Part shown: piece by piece, positions 24,166 to 36,014 of the stretch
Layout: each line of letters begins with the position of its first letter
Numbering within the stretch: the first letter of the stretch is position 1
Origin: Heterohyrax brucei
Taxonomy: Eukaryota > Chordata > Mammalia > Hyracoidea > Procaviidae
Assembly (NCBI GenBank): GCA_028571685.1
Contig: CM053142.1
Location: 67,171,296-67,235,295 of the forward strand
Length of the DNA: 64,000 bases
Direction of reading: 5' to 3'
Program-made: the position numbers and the translations under genes
Notes under the pieces: generated by a model
What the model was told of the DNA's origin: nothing
The model's database searches: none
Seen by the model: only the letters and a program-made list of their open reading frames with translations

Positions 24166-25762
24166 GAAGGCATTGTTGTCATAATTTTCCAGAGATCAAA
24201 AATACCTTGGGTTTACCAGCATAACCTTGATAACAAAACTAGGGAAGATCTCCCACAAAAAAGAAAATTACAGACTAATACCACTCATGAAGCTAGATGC
24301 AAAAATCTTCAACAAAATGCTAGCCAATAGGGTTCAACAACATATCAAAAAATTTTTCATCACTACTAAGTTGGATTCATACCAGGGATGCAAGGCTGGT
24401 TCAACATCAGGAAAACAATTAATGTGATCAACCACATAAATAACTCAAAAGTTGTGAATCATCTGATTCTGTCAACTGATGCAAAAAAGCATTTCACAAA
24501 GTCCAACACCCCTTCATGTTAAAAACTCTCAGCAAAACAGGAACAGAGGGGAAATTTCCCAATGCAATAAAGGGCATCTACACAAGGCCAACCTCTTATA
24601 TCATCTTGAATGGAGAGAGAATGAAAGAATTCCCCCTCAAACAGGAATTGGACAAGGATGCCCAGTGTTACCACTTCTATTCAATATTATTCTAGAGCTT
24701 CTAGTCAGGGCAATTAAACAAGACAAACAAATAAAAGGCATCCACATGGGCCAAGATGAAGTAAAAATCTCCCTATTTGCAGATGATATGATTTGTAACA
24801 CAGAGAATCCTAAAGAATCCATAAGTAATACTGGAACTAATAGAACAGAAGAATTCAGCAAAGTATCAATATAAGACAAACATAAGTAAATTGGTAGGAT
24901 TCCTTTGCACCAACAAAGAGATCATTAAAGAAGAAACCACCAAATCAATACCACTTACTATAGCCCCCAAGAAGACAAAATACCTAGGAATGAATCTCAC
25001 CAAAGAAACAAGAGACCTATACAGACAGAATTACAAGACCTTACCTCAAGAAACCAAGAGACTTACATAAATGGAGAAATCTATGCTGCTCATGGATACG
25101 AAGACTTAGCATTGTGAAAATGTCTATTATACCCAAAGTGATCTACAGATACAGTGCAATCCCAATACAAATTCTAGTGGCATTTTATAATGAGGTGGAG
25201 AAACAAATCATCAACTTTGTTTGGAAAGGGAAGAAACACCAGATAAGTAAACCACAACTGAATAAGTAAAACACAGTAGGAGGCCTCACACTACCCAACC
25301 TTAGGACTTATTACACTGCCACGGTAGTCAAAACAGCCTGGTAATGGTACAAAAAGACATATAGACCAATGGAACAGAACAGAGACCTCAGAAGTATTGC
25401 CATGCTCTTACAAACAGTTGATATTCAACAAAGGCCCAAAGGTTATAAACTGGGGTGAAAACAGTCTGTTTAACAAATGATATTCACAAAACTGGATACC
25501 CATCTGCAAAAAACTGAAACAGGACCTGTATTTCACTCCTTACACAAAAACTAACTCAAAATGGATCAAAGACCTAAATATCAAACCTAAATTGATAAAG
25601 ATCACACAAGAAAAAATAGAATCAACAACAGAAGTTCTAATACATAGACAGACTTCAAAATCTGACAAAACACAAACAACAGAAGAGAAAATAGATAAAT
25701 GAGAACTACTAAGAATCAAACACTTTTGCTTATCCAAATATTCTATCAAGAGAGTTAAAATA

Positions 25763-27487
25763 GGGGGAGAGTCAAGATGGCAGACTAAACACACATCTCC
25801 CTAAATCCCTCTGGAAACCAAGACCTGAATTTATAGTTAAATGGAGCCTTCTGGACACCTTCTAAGCTCTAGGACACAGCACAGGGCTGTTGATTTGGAC
25901 TTCTTACCACTGAACAGAAAACCTCCTCTCTTTTGCCGTCCCCACTCTTGGTGATGCTGGCTTTCAAAGACTGAAGGTAACTTGCCATTTTAACTTTTTT
26001 TTTTCCTCTGTCTTAGCTGGTGGAGCTGGGACTCGACTAGCAGCTAATCTCAGATGCACAGTTGGTGGGATGGGGGGCAAAACTGCCATGATTTAAGAGC
26101 CCAGCTTTGGACTCTGCGTATCTCAGCACTTTGGCCTCACTTTCCACCTACGCCATTGAGTAGCCTGTGCTGAGGCAGACAGGGAGCTTGTGTGGGACGG
26201 CATCTTGTTCCACTGGGAGGCAGACATACCCATACGCAGGCCTCAGTTGGACCTAATTCCTAGGCTGGGAAGCAGCATCTGCCCAGAGGAGAGCACTATT
26301 CTGGCAAAAAAGCAGTATTTTACTCAGTGTTGCCTATGGCTGGGGCCCAGCAGCAGAGGCCAGCAGGTCAGTAGCCTTTCTGTATTTTGAACTAGTTTAT
26401 AACATCTGGGGTTGGATATAGAGGTGCTTACTTTGTCAGCTGCAAAGACGATCAGTACACCTGAATATCTGACTGATGTTAGAAATTGTCAGGTACCTTT
26501 TACCTTTCATTTTAAGATGGCCTAGAGAAACAACTGTGGCCCACTGTCACAGCATCTCTCCCAGCTTTAATGACTCACATGAAGCCCCAAAAGCAACAAA
26601 CTTCTGGAGAAAAGCATAACCAAGAAATCGCCCATGGCTTCAGAAGGCTTCCAAAAGAAACAACCAAAGAAATTCCCAAAGAAACCTTTCTGAAACTATT
26701 GGAAGGTGAATGCAAAAGGATTATATATAGAGTCCTCTTAGACCTTATACAAAATGCAGCAGAGCGAAATGAAAAATTAAGCAAGCTGTTCGATCTGATG
26801 GAACACCAGTACTCTGAAATCCAACAGATCAAGAACAAAATCAAAGAGATAGAAACTTCAATTCAAAGCCAAGAAAACAGAATGGAACAAATGGAAAAGA
26901 GACTTTCTGACTTGGAAGACAGAGCCACTGACTCTGGCATCTATGAGGAGAAATCAGAAAAAGGAAACAAGAAAAATGAAGAAGCATTAAGAAGCAAGTG
27001 GGACTCTATTAAGAGGACCAATCTATGATTAATTGGAGTTCCCGAACAGAGCGAGACACCTAAGAACACAGAGAGTATTGTTGCTGATCTGCTGACAGAA
27101 AGGTCCCCAGAAATTATGAAAGAAGAGGATATAGATATTCAAGATGCATATCAAATGCCATTCAATACAGATCTCAAAAGAAAAACTCCAAGACATATTA
27201 TAATCAAGCTTAACAAAATGAAACAGAAACAGAAACTCTTAAAGGCAGCAAGACTCAAAGCAAAGCTAACATTCAGAGGGAAACCCTGTAGGCTTTCATT
27301 AGATTTCTCAGCAGAAACAATGCTGGCACAGAGACAGTGGCATGAAGGAGAAGTCTTGAGGGAGAAGAACTTCCAACCAAGAATTATATATCCTGCAAAA
27401 TTATCTTTCAAATATGAAAATGAAATTAAGACATTCACAGATAAAAACAAAGAGTTAAAAGACTCTCTACAGAAAGGGAAAAAAAAA
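25763..27487 (+). mobile_element. L1 5' UTR plus ORF1 module ending in an A tract
   Basis: Starts at a proper L1 5' end (GGGGGAGAGTCAAGATGGC), carries about 800 bp of 5' UTR and an ORF1, then ends at a run of nine A. No ORF2 follows in its own frame; instead the flanking L1's ORF2 resumes. It could be a half-L1-type insertion, a retrocopy of a prematurely polyadenylated L1 RNA, or the result of a deletion in a full-length L1. Confidence 0.7.
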
Positions 27488-27544
27488 TCTGGCAACTATA
27501 TGTCAGACCAACATCTCATTTCCATAATATACAAGGTACCATAA
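26570..27544 (+). pseudogene. L1 ORF1 (RNA-binding chaperone), one in-frame stop
   Basis: An ORF1p-like frame opens at 26570. It has an N-terminal leader, a coiled coil (residues about 60-130, heptads through QIKNKIKEIETSIQ and EQMEKRLSDLEDR), then the RRM and C-terminal domain (PRHIIIKL, LSLDFSAETMLAQRQWHE, QPRIIYPAKLSF). The two halves share one frame and are parted only by a TGA at 27026-27028 (codon 153). The frame runs through the A tract into ORF2-like sequence to 27544, so its last residues are not native. ORF1p binds L1 RNA as a trimer in cytoplasmic particles; this copy should not make a full protein. Confidence 0.85.
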
Positions 27545-29167
27545 AACATCAACAAGAAAAAGGTAAATAACCCAATTAAGTAACGAGCAAAAGAGATGGG
27601 CACACACTTCACCAAAGAAGATATTCAGGCAACCAAAAGACACATGAGGAAGTGCTCACGATTATTAGCTATTAGAAAAATCCAAATCAAAACTACGAGA
27701 TACCATCTCACACCAGCAAGGTTGGCCGTAATCCAAAAACCACAAAACAACAAATGCTAGAGAGGCTGCGGTGAGATCAGAACTCTCCTACATCACTGGT
27801 GGAGTTGCAAAATAGTACAACCTCTTTGGAAAACAATTTAGCACTTCCTTAAAAAGCTAGAAATAGAAATACCATTTGATCCAATAATCCCACTGATTGG
27901 AATATATCATACAGAAATAAAGGCTGTTACACAAACATACATGTAGATGAATGTTTATTGCAGCAGTGTCCACAACAAGAAAAAGATGGAGTCAACCTAG
28001 ATGCCCATCAACAAATGAATGGATTAGTAAACTATGATACACAATGGAACACTGTGCAATGATAAACAACAGTGATGATTTCAGGAAGCATTTCATAACC
28101 TGGTTTCAATTGGAAGACATTATGCTGAGTGAAATCAGTCAGCAGCAAAAGGACAAATATTGTATGAGACCCCTGTTACAAGGACTTAAGAACAGACTTA
28201 AGCCCAGAAGAAAAGACTATTTAATGGCTACACGGGTGGGAATGAAGAGAGAGTTTTGCATAGATCAGATAGTCAAAGAATTTAGGCTAGATGAAAGAAG
28301 TGACAGAACACAGTAGAAATAGATCAACTTAATTGGACTTCACCATAAGCTGAAAGGTTTTTCTAAACTCAACTTAATATTTCAAAGACTAGAGTAGCAG
28401 GGACATGGTCTGGGGGCCATGTATTCAGGGAACATCGAGGCCAGTTGGAATAGTCTATTGCTAAGAGAGCCTTCTGTACTCTATACTGGTGAGTGGCATC
28501 TGGAGTCTTAAAATCCTGCAAGCTGCCATCAAAGGTACAGTGAATGGTCTCAACTCATCTGGAATAAATGATCACCAAGAATAACAAAAAAAGCCAAGTG
28601 CCGTCGAGTTGGATCCAAGAAAAAAAGAGCCCAGGAAACAGAAGGACTTATATGAATGGGAGACTGTATCAACACGAGACTAGAAGGACCAGTGGTGCCT
28701 GGTCACCACCAAAGACAACCGTGATGGGAGACACAAAGCAGAGTCCCTGAGACAACATGAGAAAAAGAGGTGTGCAGCCCAAGAACTCTACTAAAAGACC
28801 TGAGTTAGTGGTCCAACAGCCTGGAGGGCACTCTGGGAACATGGCCTCTGGACCGCTGCAGTCCCTGACTAGACACCAGTAATGAGTCAACTCTTCAGAC
28901 AAGAATGACCTGTACTCAGGGACACAATGTGACCATATGGTGTGCATACTTTATGGTCCTATGCATTTACAAGAGGCTGTCCTACTAGTCTCTTTCTACA
29001 TGGGAAAGAAAAGTGTGGAGAGGGAGAGACAGATACTTTTTAAGAGGACACTAAATATATAGAATGAAAAGGAGGAGTGTGCTGTTACTATGTGGGAAGA
29101 ACACAGGGAGCTACAGATAGGGGGCATGCAAAACCAATTTGGATTGTATATTTTCACTTAATCACAA

Positions 29168-29250
29168 AGGAAGAAAGAAAGAGAGAGAGAAAGAGAAAGG
29201 GAGAGAGAGAGAGAGATAGGTAGGTAGATATGTAGATAGATAGATAGATC
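29168..29250. repeat. Purine-rich and (GATA)n simple repeat
   Basis: GAAA/GAGA runs followed by TAGG/TAGA/GATA units, at the 3' tail of the L1. Confidence 0.9.
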
Positions 29251-29254
29251 TTGG

Positions 29255-29289
29255 CTTTATTTATTTGGGCTGTAAGTACTACTTTTCAC
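29255..29289 (+). repeat. Copy 2 of the three-copy 40-bp motif
   Basis: CTTTATTTATTTGGGCTGTA followed by AGTACTACTTTT. Directly follows the L1 tail repeat. Confidence 0.8.
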
Positions 29290-29370
29290 CCAAAGATTAG
29301 ACAGACTTATAAAACAAACAATAACTCACATGAGGAAAGTGCTCCTTTGTTCAATGAAGTATCCAAAACC

Positions 29371-29570
29371 AAATGGGCAACATTTGCCCAGAAGCAAAGA
29401 CAAGAAGGCGGGAAGGGACAGGAAAAGTGGACAACCAGACACTAGGGAAACTAGAATGGAAGAGGAAGAGGACAGAGTGCTGACACAATATGAGGATTGC
29501 ATCCAAGGTCACAAAACAATTTGTGCATTGCATAAGAAACTAACTTGTACTAAAACATGATAGAATTTTT
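29371..29570 (+). mobile_element. L1 3' UTR fragment, older type
   Basis: GGATTGCATCCAAGGTCAC and AAAACAATTTGTGCAT match the 3' UTR end of the L1 at 54.6 kb. Confidence 0.55.
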
Positions 29571-29627
29571 TAAAAATTAGGAAAAAAGAGAAGCATGTGT
29601 TGTAGTGGTAATTTTCCTGAGATTAAA

Positions 29628-29663
29628 TGTGTATATGTATATATATGTATATGTATATACATG
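29628..29663. repeat. (TA/TATG)n low-complexity tract
   Basis: Alternating TATATG/TATA units, about 36 bp. Confidence 0.85.
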
Positions 29664-29670
29664 CCATAAG

Positions 29671-29710
29671 TTTATTTATTTGAGCTGTAAATACTACTTT
29701 TGCAGCAAGG
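29671..29710 (+). repeat. Copy 3 of the three-copy 40-bp motif
   Basis: TTTATTTATTTGAGCTGTAA then TACTACTTTTGCAGCAAGGAA. Similarity to copy 1 extends upstream (TAATTTTCCTGAGATT). Confidence 0.8.
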
Positions 29711-30321
29711 AATAATATGACGTATAATGATTTGAAAAAATATCAAGAAAAATAATAAAAAAGGCTAAGGGGAAGGATACTAGAATAAAATGTATGTGCA
29801 GTCATTGCCAAGTTATTTTACCTTATTTTACAAATTTTCAAGAAATAAAAAACAATTTAATAATTGACGCACATTGGTAAAATTTATTATGTCCAGAGTC
29901 CGCTGGGACACTTGTGATGGCAGCTAGTAGATACCAAAATCCATAAGCACAAAAAAAATCCTTCATTGACTCTTTAATCAGAAGGCCTACCATCAGTAAC
30001 AACACAGGGCTTCAACACAATTTCAAAATAGAAATTGGGTTACCAACCCTCCAAAACTGAAAGAAACAAACCACCTTTTAGAGGCCTAAAAGAAGATCTA
30101 CAATAATTCAGGGAAGAACCCTCTAGACTGAAGAGAAGCAGCAATAAACACAGAGAACAGCAGCAAATTGCAGGAGGAGGTCTCTGGCATAAACACTGAC
30201 AGTCCAAATGGGAACGAGCTTACCAATGAAACGTCTGCCAGCAGAAGGCAACCCCAGGACCCATGGCCCTGGGAGAGGACCTGAGAATGGGAAAGTTTAG
30301 TGTCTCGTAGTGCCACTGTTA

Positions 30322-30525
30322 CGTCCCCAGGAAGTGCAAACAGTTTGCACTCAACTGCTAATCTAAAAGTTGGCAGTTTGAACCCATGCAGCAGCACCAT
30401 GGAAGAAAAAGCCTGCTGATCTGCTTCTACAAGACTACAGTCAAGAAAACTATATGAAACAGTTCTACTTAGCATCATATAGGGTAACCATGAGTTAGAA
30501 TTGACTTGACAACAATAGATTTGGT
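30322..30525 (+). repeat. AfroSINE, long subtype
   Basis: Forward copy: TTGGCAGTTTGAACCCATGC, GGAAGAAAAAGCCTGCTGAT and AACCATGAGTTAGAATTGAC. Confidence 0.85.
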
Positions 30526-30884
30526 CTATTTTTGTTTCTAGTGCTACTGATGTAACTGTGATCTAGGTTTTGATTCTTCCCTGAGGCTTAAAGAGTCTGA
30601 AGAAATGAGAGTTGCTCCTTTATTGTAGCCCTGGTGAATCCTGACAAACATGATATCACTCCTGCAGAGCCAGCAATACTGATAACTCAGATTCACTCTC
30701 AAAATTCCCCTTTTTTCCTGAGGCCTACTCTATCTCCCTTATTTTAGTAAAGAGACCTAGAGGCCTTGGCAGGCCATACTAAAGCAACCCTGTCACTCTC
30801 TGTGTGTTGGAGGTAGTAATTATTTGTTTGTTTGGTTTTGCTATAAAAGAAGATGGTAGGCTTAGACTTTAGCCACAGACACAT

Positions 30885-31005
30885 GTGCGTTCAAATACAG
30901 AATGTAATTACAGGAGAGAATTTATACAAAAAGAGGATAATAGCATCAGCCTCACAAGATTGTCTTAGTGACATGATAGAAATGCTTATAGAGCACGTAG
31001 CTTAG
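30885..31005 (+). repeat. MIR fragment
   Basis: GTTCAAATACAGAAT at the left and AGGATAATAGCATCAGCCTC then TGCTTATAGAGCACGTA at the right follow the MIR consensus order, with the middle lost. Confidence 0.55.
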
Positions 31006-31026
31006 TAGCTCTTATTTTCATAGAAG

Positions 31027-31345
31027 GTATTGGTAGTTCAGTAGTAGAATTTCTATCTTCTGTGCAGGAAACCAGGATTTGCTTCCCAGCCAATGCACGT
31101 CAAGCTCAGCCACTACCCATCTCACCTGCCAATAGGGCTTACGTGCTGCTATGCATGATGCTACATAGGTTTCCATGGCGCTTCCCTCACACAGACTAGG
31201 AAGAAAGGCATGATCTACTTCCCAGACTCAGCCAATGAAAACCCTATGGATCACAAATGATCACAGCGGTGGCAAGGGATCAGGCGACATTTCCTTCGGT
31301 TGTATATGGGCTCACCATCAGTGAGGGGCCTACTCAACAGCACCT
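31027..31345 (+). repeat. Chimeric SINE with tRNA-Gly head and RTE tail
   Basis: The first 71 bp (31027-31097) align end to end with tRNA-Gly(GCC): TTGGTAGTTCAGTAGTAGAA at the start and CCAGCCAATGCA at the end. A body follows (GAAGAAAGGCATGATCTACT, CCAATGAAAACCCTATGG). The last 70 bp follow the RTE 3' terminus (GGATCAGGCGACATTTCC, TGTATATGGGCTCACC, CAGCACCTGACAACAAC). Unlike the common AfroSINE, its head is clearly glycine-type. The pol III boxes are mutated, so this copy is probably silent. Confidence 0.8.
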
Positions 31346-32865
31346 GACAACAACTGTCATAACATCGACACAGTCATCACTGGTTTCTAACAGCCCTACT
31401 TCCAACAACAGAGCTGGGTCTTCTACAGTCAGATGTTCATGTACAGGTGTAGCCCTTGGAGGTTCTGAACATCATTTCCCTGTTGATTACTGCAACTATG
31501 CCCAACCAATCGGTGGTGAGCATGTCTGGTAGGTGACCTTGCTGGCACACAGCTCAGAAGTTCAATCAATACTGCCCTTATCCCCATGCCTTACGGAACT
31601 CCTACAGCCAGGTTTCTTGAGTCATTTCAGGTGAACTGGATACTAGGAAACCTAAAGATATCACTGTAATTCTATGGAAAAGTCTACAGTGATCTCTTTC
31701 AGCTGGTGGATGACTTTGTGGTTTTTTCCTTCCTGACATGCCTGAGAGGATGCACACACTACCCCATGAGACAAAAGACCTGGCAAACCCCAGACTTAGA
31801 GCAAACCCTAGTCCACTGCACTGCTTCTCCCGATAACCATTTGGACAACAATTTGTACTCACCATTTGCCATTAACACAGCCCTTTTCTGTGACTTTCTC
31901 TTAGTTTATTTATGTTAGCAAAAGCCCCGCAGATCATTAACCTCCAAGGCCTTTCCCCTTTCTGCTGCAAATCTTGCCCTGAAAAAGAAGCTCATGCCTC
32001 CCTTTAGGAATGATTTACACCTGTCAAGCCCTCACTGGGCTGAAGATTCCACAGCCTCCTCTTGCACCTCGTTCTTACTCCCCAGGACTAAAGAAAATGA
32101 TTCGGAGGCCCAGGTGGCAATGCCTGCCATTGATTTCTAAGGGTACTTTCACTGCTAAGACTTCATAGCTCTGAACCCTCTTGTGCCTCTTAACCTTATC
32201 ACTTTTTCTGCCCTCATCCCTGCTCTGCTCCTACCACATTACAGTTTGGAAGGATTTTTTTATAATGAGCAGGAGCAGAGAGATACATCTTCTAGGCAGA
32301 TCCCAGCTGTTACCAGATGCACTCCACTTTGCACATTTGTTGAATGAATGAAGAAAGGAATGACAGGAAAGAAACACTATTTGCCAAGCTTATTTACTCA
32401 TAATTCCATCAGTTTTCAAAGAGCACAAACTCAAAGGCAGGATCTTTACTTGCTAAACAGGATAGTGACTGTAAAAACACCAGAGAGGAGTACACAAAAG
32501 AGAGTTAAATTTCACAACACAAGACAAGAGAAGGGGTGTTGAGTTAGATAAAGGGCCCAGAAGAGGCTGAGTTAGTAAGATGGGAAAAATGAGGGAGACT
32601 CAGCTAAAGAAGAAACGGAAGCAGCAGGCATTGCAGAGATGGGCCATAAAGATGTCCAGTGGAAATCTTCACCAATGTCTGCTATGTGGTTTGTAGTATG
32701 ATTCCGTCCTCTGCCTCATAACATAATCCTCAGTAAAGAGTCACTATAACCTGCTTTATAAGTACTTAATGAATCCTAGGTTTGCTCTTGGGGGATGTAC
32801 TGAAGGACCGAGCCCTACTTGAAGATGTATGTGGGGGTTAAGAACTGACAGTCTTGTGTCTGGGT

Positions 32866-33056
32866 TACAAAAGAGAGACTGAGACGAAAGAAGAGAGGAA
32901 GGTAGAAGTGGGCAGAAGAGACAGAAGTAGAGAGAGAATGAGAAATACGAACGAGTAAAGTAAAAAAGAGGAAAAAGGGGAGGACCAGAAAGAAGAAAGG
33001 AAGAGCAAAAGAGAGGGAGGGAAGAAGGGAAGGAGGAATGGAAGGAAAAATTTTCA
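32866..33056. repeat. Polypurine tract, about 190 bp
   Basis: The plus strand is almost only A and G (GAGACGAAAGAAGAGAGG to GGAAGGAGGAATGGAAGG), with few interruptions. ORFs read from the other strand here are low-complexity Ser/Phe/Leu and are not taken as genes. Confidence 0.9.
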
Positions 33057-34449
33057 ATAGGAATTTGAGCCTCTGCACAGCACCCCTGGAGCATCTAATT
33101 CAACAGTAACTGAAGTGCATCTTGTCTGTTACCTTTAAATATCTTTATGGTAAGAATAAAGCAAAAACAACGAAAATGTCACCCAGAAAAGAGTAATCAG
33201 GTCTGAGTGTCTGCAAATTTGGAAAACTGATCTTGTGAATGTGGCTAGAAGGGGATTAAGGATGAGATATGAGGTAGCATATGTCTCTAATTTTCTTTTT
33301 ATAATCCCCTTTGAACTGTTTATTCTCAAATCTCCCAATCCCTATAGGAATTTCCTCAAAGGTCTCTGGAAAGAGAATCTAGTCCTTTCAGAGCTCTTTG
33401 CTCCAGTTGGAAATGAGTGATTCCCTTCCTCCATATGAATAAATCATAGACTTGCTTGTTATTTATTAGTTTTATTTCTAAAAACAGACTGTGCCTGTGC
33501 TTACGGGGCCATGAGCCACCATAAATAATGGGCATTTCCAATAAACAATCTAAATCCTCTTGTTAGGCTACTAAATCATCTAGAGATGCTCTGGGGGCAT
33601 GCTGGGTGTGCTCTGCTGCACCTTCTGGAGGAGGGCTTCAGGGAGCACCTCACTGTGAGGGAGACCTAGGGTGTGTGTAAGGGAGGGGTAAGCTCCATCT
33701 TAAGAAATACAATATTCGGGGCAGTCAGTAAGACAGAGGCACAGTATGTTGACCCATGCTATCTAATTTTAATCAGGATTTCTAGACTAATAGCTATATT
33801 TTTGAGGAAAACATCTTTTCTTGGTGGTCAAACCCAGGATGAGAAATGACATACCCCAAAGGGTTTTAACTAAGTGACCATCATCACCTCTCAAAATACA
33901 CATACCCAGGAAGAGTACTATCTGGGTGCTGTGGCCAAAAAGACAGATGAAGAAAATACAGTAAGCATCTTACGACCATGAAGTAAGCATCCTGCGAAAC
34001 TATCTGTAATCACTAACTATACTGTTAGTAGTCAATAACCAACTATTTGATGATTTTCCTGTAATCGCCCTCCTTATAGTTTGGTTCTTCTTCCATCTCA
34101 TAAGAATAGTTGTATATCCAAGTGGCTCAAGACTACCTGATTCCATTTTTAATGGGCTACACAAGTTCTCCAATTGCAATTGTTTTGAATCCTTAATGGT
34201 GCTCCGTGTTTTAACTTGAAACAGTATGCAAATTTTTCTTGACAACACCTCCAAAGTCCTGGAGCTCCAGTTTTACTTTTTGATCTCCCTCAAAAGACAA
34301 TAAAGGGAGCCTTATCTACCTATGGCATCAACTCCTGGGACTGAAGAAATGGGAAGAGATCTTTCTGGTTCTCTCAGAGCCCACTTTGGATGGGATGATG
34401 TCTACAGACAGGTTGAGTAATCTGTATTTCAGGTCACCAGGCAGAGTGT

Positions 34450-34640
34450 GGAAACCCTGGTGGCGTAGTGATTAAGTGCTACATCTGCTAACCAAAAGGT
34501 TGGCAGTTCGAATCAGCCGGGTACTCCCTGTAAACTCTATAGAGCAGTACTACTCTGACCTACAGTGTCAACAATGAATTGGCATGGACTTGGAGGCTGT
34601 AGGGTTTTTTTTTTGTTTTTTTGGTTGGTTGGTTGGTTTC
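34450..34640 (+). repeat. AfroSINE, short subtype, with T/GGTT-rich tail
   Basis: Near-consensus head GAAACCCTGGTGGCGTAGTG, B box TTGGCAGTTCGAATC and the tail ACAATGAATTGGCATGG, ending in T runs and a (GGTT)4 tract. Confidence 0.92.
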
Positions 34641-36014
34641 GGAGAGTATTCTCACGAGACAGAGATCTGTAAAATGGTCTGAATCCTATCTCTATAAGAT
34701 AATAGTCTAGCCATGTGTTTCAGAAGGTTCCAACCAAAGTGCCTTTTGATCTCAACTGTCATTGATGGAGGTAGTGGGAGTAGGTAGACAGGCAACTCCT
34801 TTCTCATCTTTCATACACTTCTGAAATCCCACCTCCCACAGAAGCCTCCTTAGTATAATTAGAGGGCAACTGAGGGTTTCTCTCACTTCCCTTTTATAAG
34901 AGATTTCCAACCAAGGGCGGATACCACTGTCAGGCCAGAAAAGACAATCAAATGCAGTTCCTATGCAGAGCCGTTAACTGCCTACCTATCCCCCTTCTTT
35001 TACATTTTAAACCTCTGGTGCACTGTGTCATGAAAAAATATGAGCACAAATGACCCATCTGTAAACTGCCTTGGAAAAATAATTAGTGTAAAAGCCTAAG
35101 TTAGTCCCAGGGGGGCCAGCTTAGGACTCAGGGTCCCCAAAGCTCCATCTTAATCATATGAAAGCAGAATGGCCAGTATGAGGATGCCAGCAGCAGAACG
35201 TGAATTTTAGAGAGGTAGCTCCTGCTAACGGGGGTCCTCAACAACCCAGCCAGCAGCTACATAATGCTGGTGACAACACCAAGTGGGAGATATCCAAGTG
35301 TGCATTTTCACTAGCACCAGCCTGTCCCTGCTCAGGGGACAAGGGCCCCTCAGAGGAGAACAGAGACCTCAGAGCCTGAACCTGTGTGGCTGAGTCAGCC
35401 AGCAAAGGTGCACTTTGCCTGCCTCTCCCCGAGGGCAGATCAAGACTTTGCAATCAGCAGTGTTTTCTGAGAGTCCAACCATCTGGTCCTCCCATTATTT
35501 ATGTGTGTGCATAGGTGGATAGGGGACTGTCTCAGCCTCTGGTGTGATGTTTTTGCCTTGTTTGTTCCATGGGGAGGGACTCACCAACCAGCTGTGTAAC
35601 TAGGCAGTCAATGCACTGCCTGACGGAGCTGTGGGTGCCAGTGCCAGAACTGGAGATGAAGGAGGGTGTTCCTAAGATACTCCTGGTGGCCCCAGTGTTT
35701 ACGAGCAAAGATATCACATCCTACAGTCAAAAGATAATACTTGCCTCCAGAAAACGTGGACCAAAGTCTTTACTGTGTGGGGCAGTGGTCTAGTTCATGC
35801 TAAGAGTATCCCGGAACATCTCATTTCTAGGAAAATAATCAAACAAACAAAAAAGGCCTAAACAGGAAGGGAGTAGCTGGAGAGAAAGAGAGTGCAAAAG
35901 GAAGAGCTCAAATGTAGAGCTCTGTTATGGGCCAACGATGACAACCCCGTATAGCCAGTGTGCACTTGTATACCAGTCACTACACATTGGCACTACACAA
36001 TGGGGTTTTCCCAT

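Larger units (their letters stand above)
24207..29168 (+). mobile_element. L1 ORF2/3' UTR copy interrupted by an ORF1-only L1 module
   Basis: The left part (24207-25762) reads as L1 ORF2 from the reverse transcriptase onward: [30 protein letters not shown], then HFCLSKYSIKRVK. The right part (about 27488-29168) resumes at NYMSDQHLISIIYKVP, runs to the ORF2 C-terminus (GCGEIRTLLHHWW) and the 3' UTR, and ends in an AG-rich tail. Between the two parts only about six ORF2 codons are missing compared with human L1. Multiple stops make it inactive. Confidence 0.8.

Noticed and set aside
24637-24879. Minus-strand ORF of 80 aa
   Set aside because: It is the antisense of L1 reverse-transcriptase sequence.
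30098-30478. 126-aa minus-strand ORF
   Set aside because: About a third overlaps an AfroSINE and the rest matches no protein; no splice or promoter context.
31027-31097. Possible functional tRNA-Gly gene
   Set aside because: The B box is changed from the expected GGTTCGATTCC to GATTTGCTTCC, the stems are mutated, and the sequence continues into a SINE body.
32756-33094. 112-aa minus-strand ORF
   Set aside because: It is the translation of a polypyrimidine strand, with low-complexity Ser/Phe/Leu composition.
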